Source of the DNA: Telmatactis stephensoni
Lineage: Eukaryota; Cnidaria; Anthozoa; Actiniaria; Isophelliidae
NCBI GenBank assembly: GCA_029948255.1
Contig: JALIZF010001917.1
Span: forward strand, 248,001-312,000
Direction of reading: 5' to 3'
Length of the DNA stretch: 64,000 nt
Positions 63,801 to 64,000 of this stretch are shown here, piece by piece (within the stretch, counting starts at the first letter, position 1; each line of letters begins with the position of its first letter). Made by a program: the position numbers and the translations under genes. The notes under the pieces were generated by a model that ran no database searches, was not told the origin of the DNA, and worked only from the letters and a program-made list of their open reading frames with translations.

Positions 63801-64000
63801 TTTCTTTCTTTTCTGTTCCTGTCGTTTTGCATTTCTTTTGTTCTTACCCTTACTTTGCTACTGATGTTCTCTACTTTCTCCATTCCTATTTTTTTACTTT
63901 TACCTCGAATACATTCATTAATACGTGAATGTTCCATTTCAACATTTAGAGCAGCTCGAAGCCCTGGTCACAACAGTGAAATCATTACAAAACGAATTCA
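57809..64000 (+). CDS. RUN-domain coiled-coil protein, RUFY-like (5' part)
   Basis: Exons: 57809-57857, 60186-60305, 60748-60848, 60936-61042, 61295-61438, 61743-61815, 62479-63588, and 63952 to the window end; phases agree, about 584 residues visible. Residues ~17-180 form a RUN domain (KLETILRHEQK, LGIRKDYWNFITEV, GRCFIRYALVKQTLADTVQ, SWYRQDAIL, LINKLYDLNDVEFDL). A Ser/Arg/Gly linker follows, then a long coiled coil from about residue 230 (KKAQEDREYAIKECELKTRQ and similar). This is the order in RUFY1/2 (RUN, coiled coils, FYVE), proteins of early endosomes; the FYVE part would lie beyond the window. FYCO1-like proteins share RUN plus coiled coil, so the symbol is left blank. Confidence 0.87.
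58262..58671. mobile_element. 410-bp element with GGTACCTTTTAGGG repeats, 9-bp TSD
   Basis: CTTTGAATC flanks both sides (58253-58261, 58672-58680). The ends are G-rich inverted repeats with GGACGGGGATGCTCGTCG on both sides. Inside, GGTACCTTTTAGGGKT recurs at least five times. A related, degraded block with the motif inverted lies at about 59290-59390. A 9-bp duplication suggests a Mutator-like transposase in trans. It sits in intron 1 of the RUN-domain gene. Confidence 0.85.
59255..59395. repeat. degraded relative of the GGTACCTTTTAGGG element
   Basis: GACCCTAAAAGGTATGC and ATACCCTAAAAGGTATTC match the inverse of the repeat motif in the 58.26 kb element, next to a G-rich run. Confidence 0.5.
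59788..59981. mobile_element. MITE-like, CCAAGGGGGTGCACTAGGTG ends
   Basis: CAAGGGGGGTGCACTAGGTG and, inverted, CCAAGGGGGTGCACTAGGTG bound about 190 bp in intron 1 of the RUN-domain gene. Confidence 0.7.
62286..62454. mobile_element. MITE-like, CAGGGGYGGATCCAGG ends
   Basis: CAGGGGTGGATCCAGG on the left, CAGGGGCGGATCCAGG inverted on the right; the inner GGGTGTCC and GGACCTATATAGGC / GCCTATTTAGGACA also pair. 169 bp, ending 24 nt before the long coiled-coil exon. Confidence 0.75.

Overview
This is a 64 kb stretch of AT-rich animal nuclear DNA with GT-AG introns, tRNA-derived SINEs, LINE debris and many small foldback or MITE-like elements. Gene content, intron style and repeat families suggest a cnidarian, probably an anthozoan (coral or anemone). 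That assignment is inference; no diagnostic marker was tested.

Layout. (1) 0-42 kb is an accessory region built from tandem copies of one minus-strand gene unit for a secreted, cysteine-rich protein. From 5' to 3' (right to left) the ancestral unit reads: promoter, signal-peptide exon, 24-nt micro-exon, two follistatin-like/Kazal exons, then VWC-like (10-cysteine) exons. Every internal exon is symmetric, phase 1-1. Copy A (7.8-11.8 kb) is complete by inspection: 996 nt, 331 aa, two Kazal modules and two VWC modules. Copy B (21.6-36.4 kb) has 13 VWC modules in seven exons, but its 5' part is damaged: a frameshifted signal exon, a missing TATA motif, a truncated first Kazal exon and a lost cysteine in the second. 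A conserved noncoding block beyond the promoter occurs three times (0.35-1.78, 15.25-16.99, 40.28-41.71 kb), so at least three units existed and the third extends off the left edge. Inside the array, modules were fused with a 9-12 nt intron remnant (GTAAGT...CAG) left in frame.

(2) Within this region lie a decayed LINE (2.05-5.92 kb), a hAT/ZMYM-like transposase fragment (18.3 kb), several SINEs, long pentanucleotide and tetranucleotide arrays, and DNA elements whose insertion can be polarised because the sister copy keeps the empty site.

(3) 41.7-64 kb is conserved housekeeping territory: a polypeptide N-acetylgalactosaminyltransferase gene (minus strand), head to head with the mitochondrial ATP synthase beta-subunit gene (plus strand, 540 aa, complete), then the 5' part of a RUN-domain/coiled-coil (RUFY-like) gene that runs off the right edge. 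Their introns carry several short inverted-repeat elements.

The secreted family probably acts outside the cell. Its Kazal P1 residues (Lys/Arg in copy A) suggest trypsin-like protease inhibition; VWC modules commonly bind growth factors or matrix. The other three genes act in Golgi O-glycosylation, mitochondrial ATP synthesis and, by family, endosomal traffic; nothing in the sequence ties them functionally to the array.
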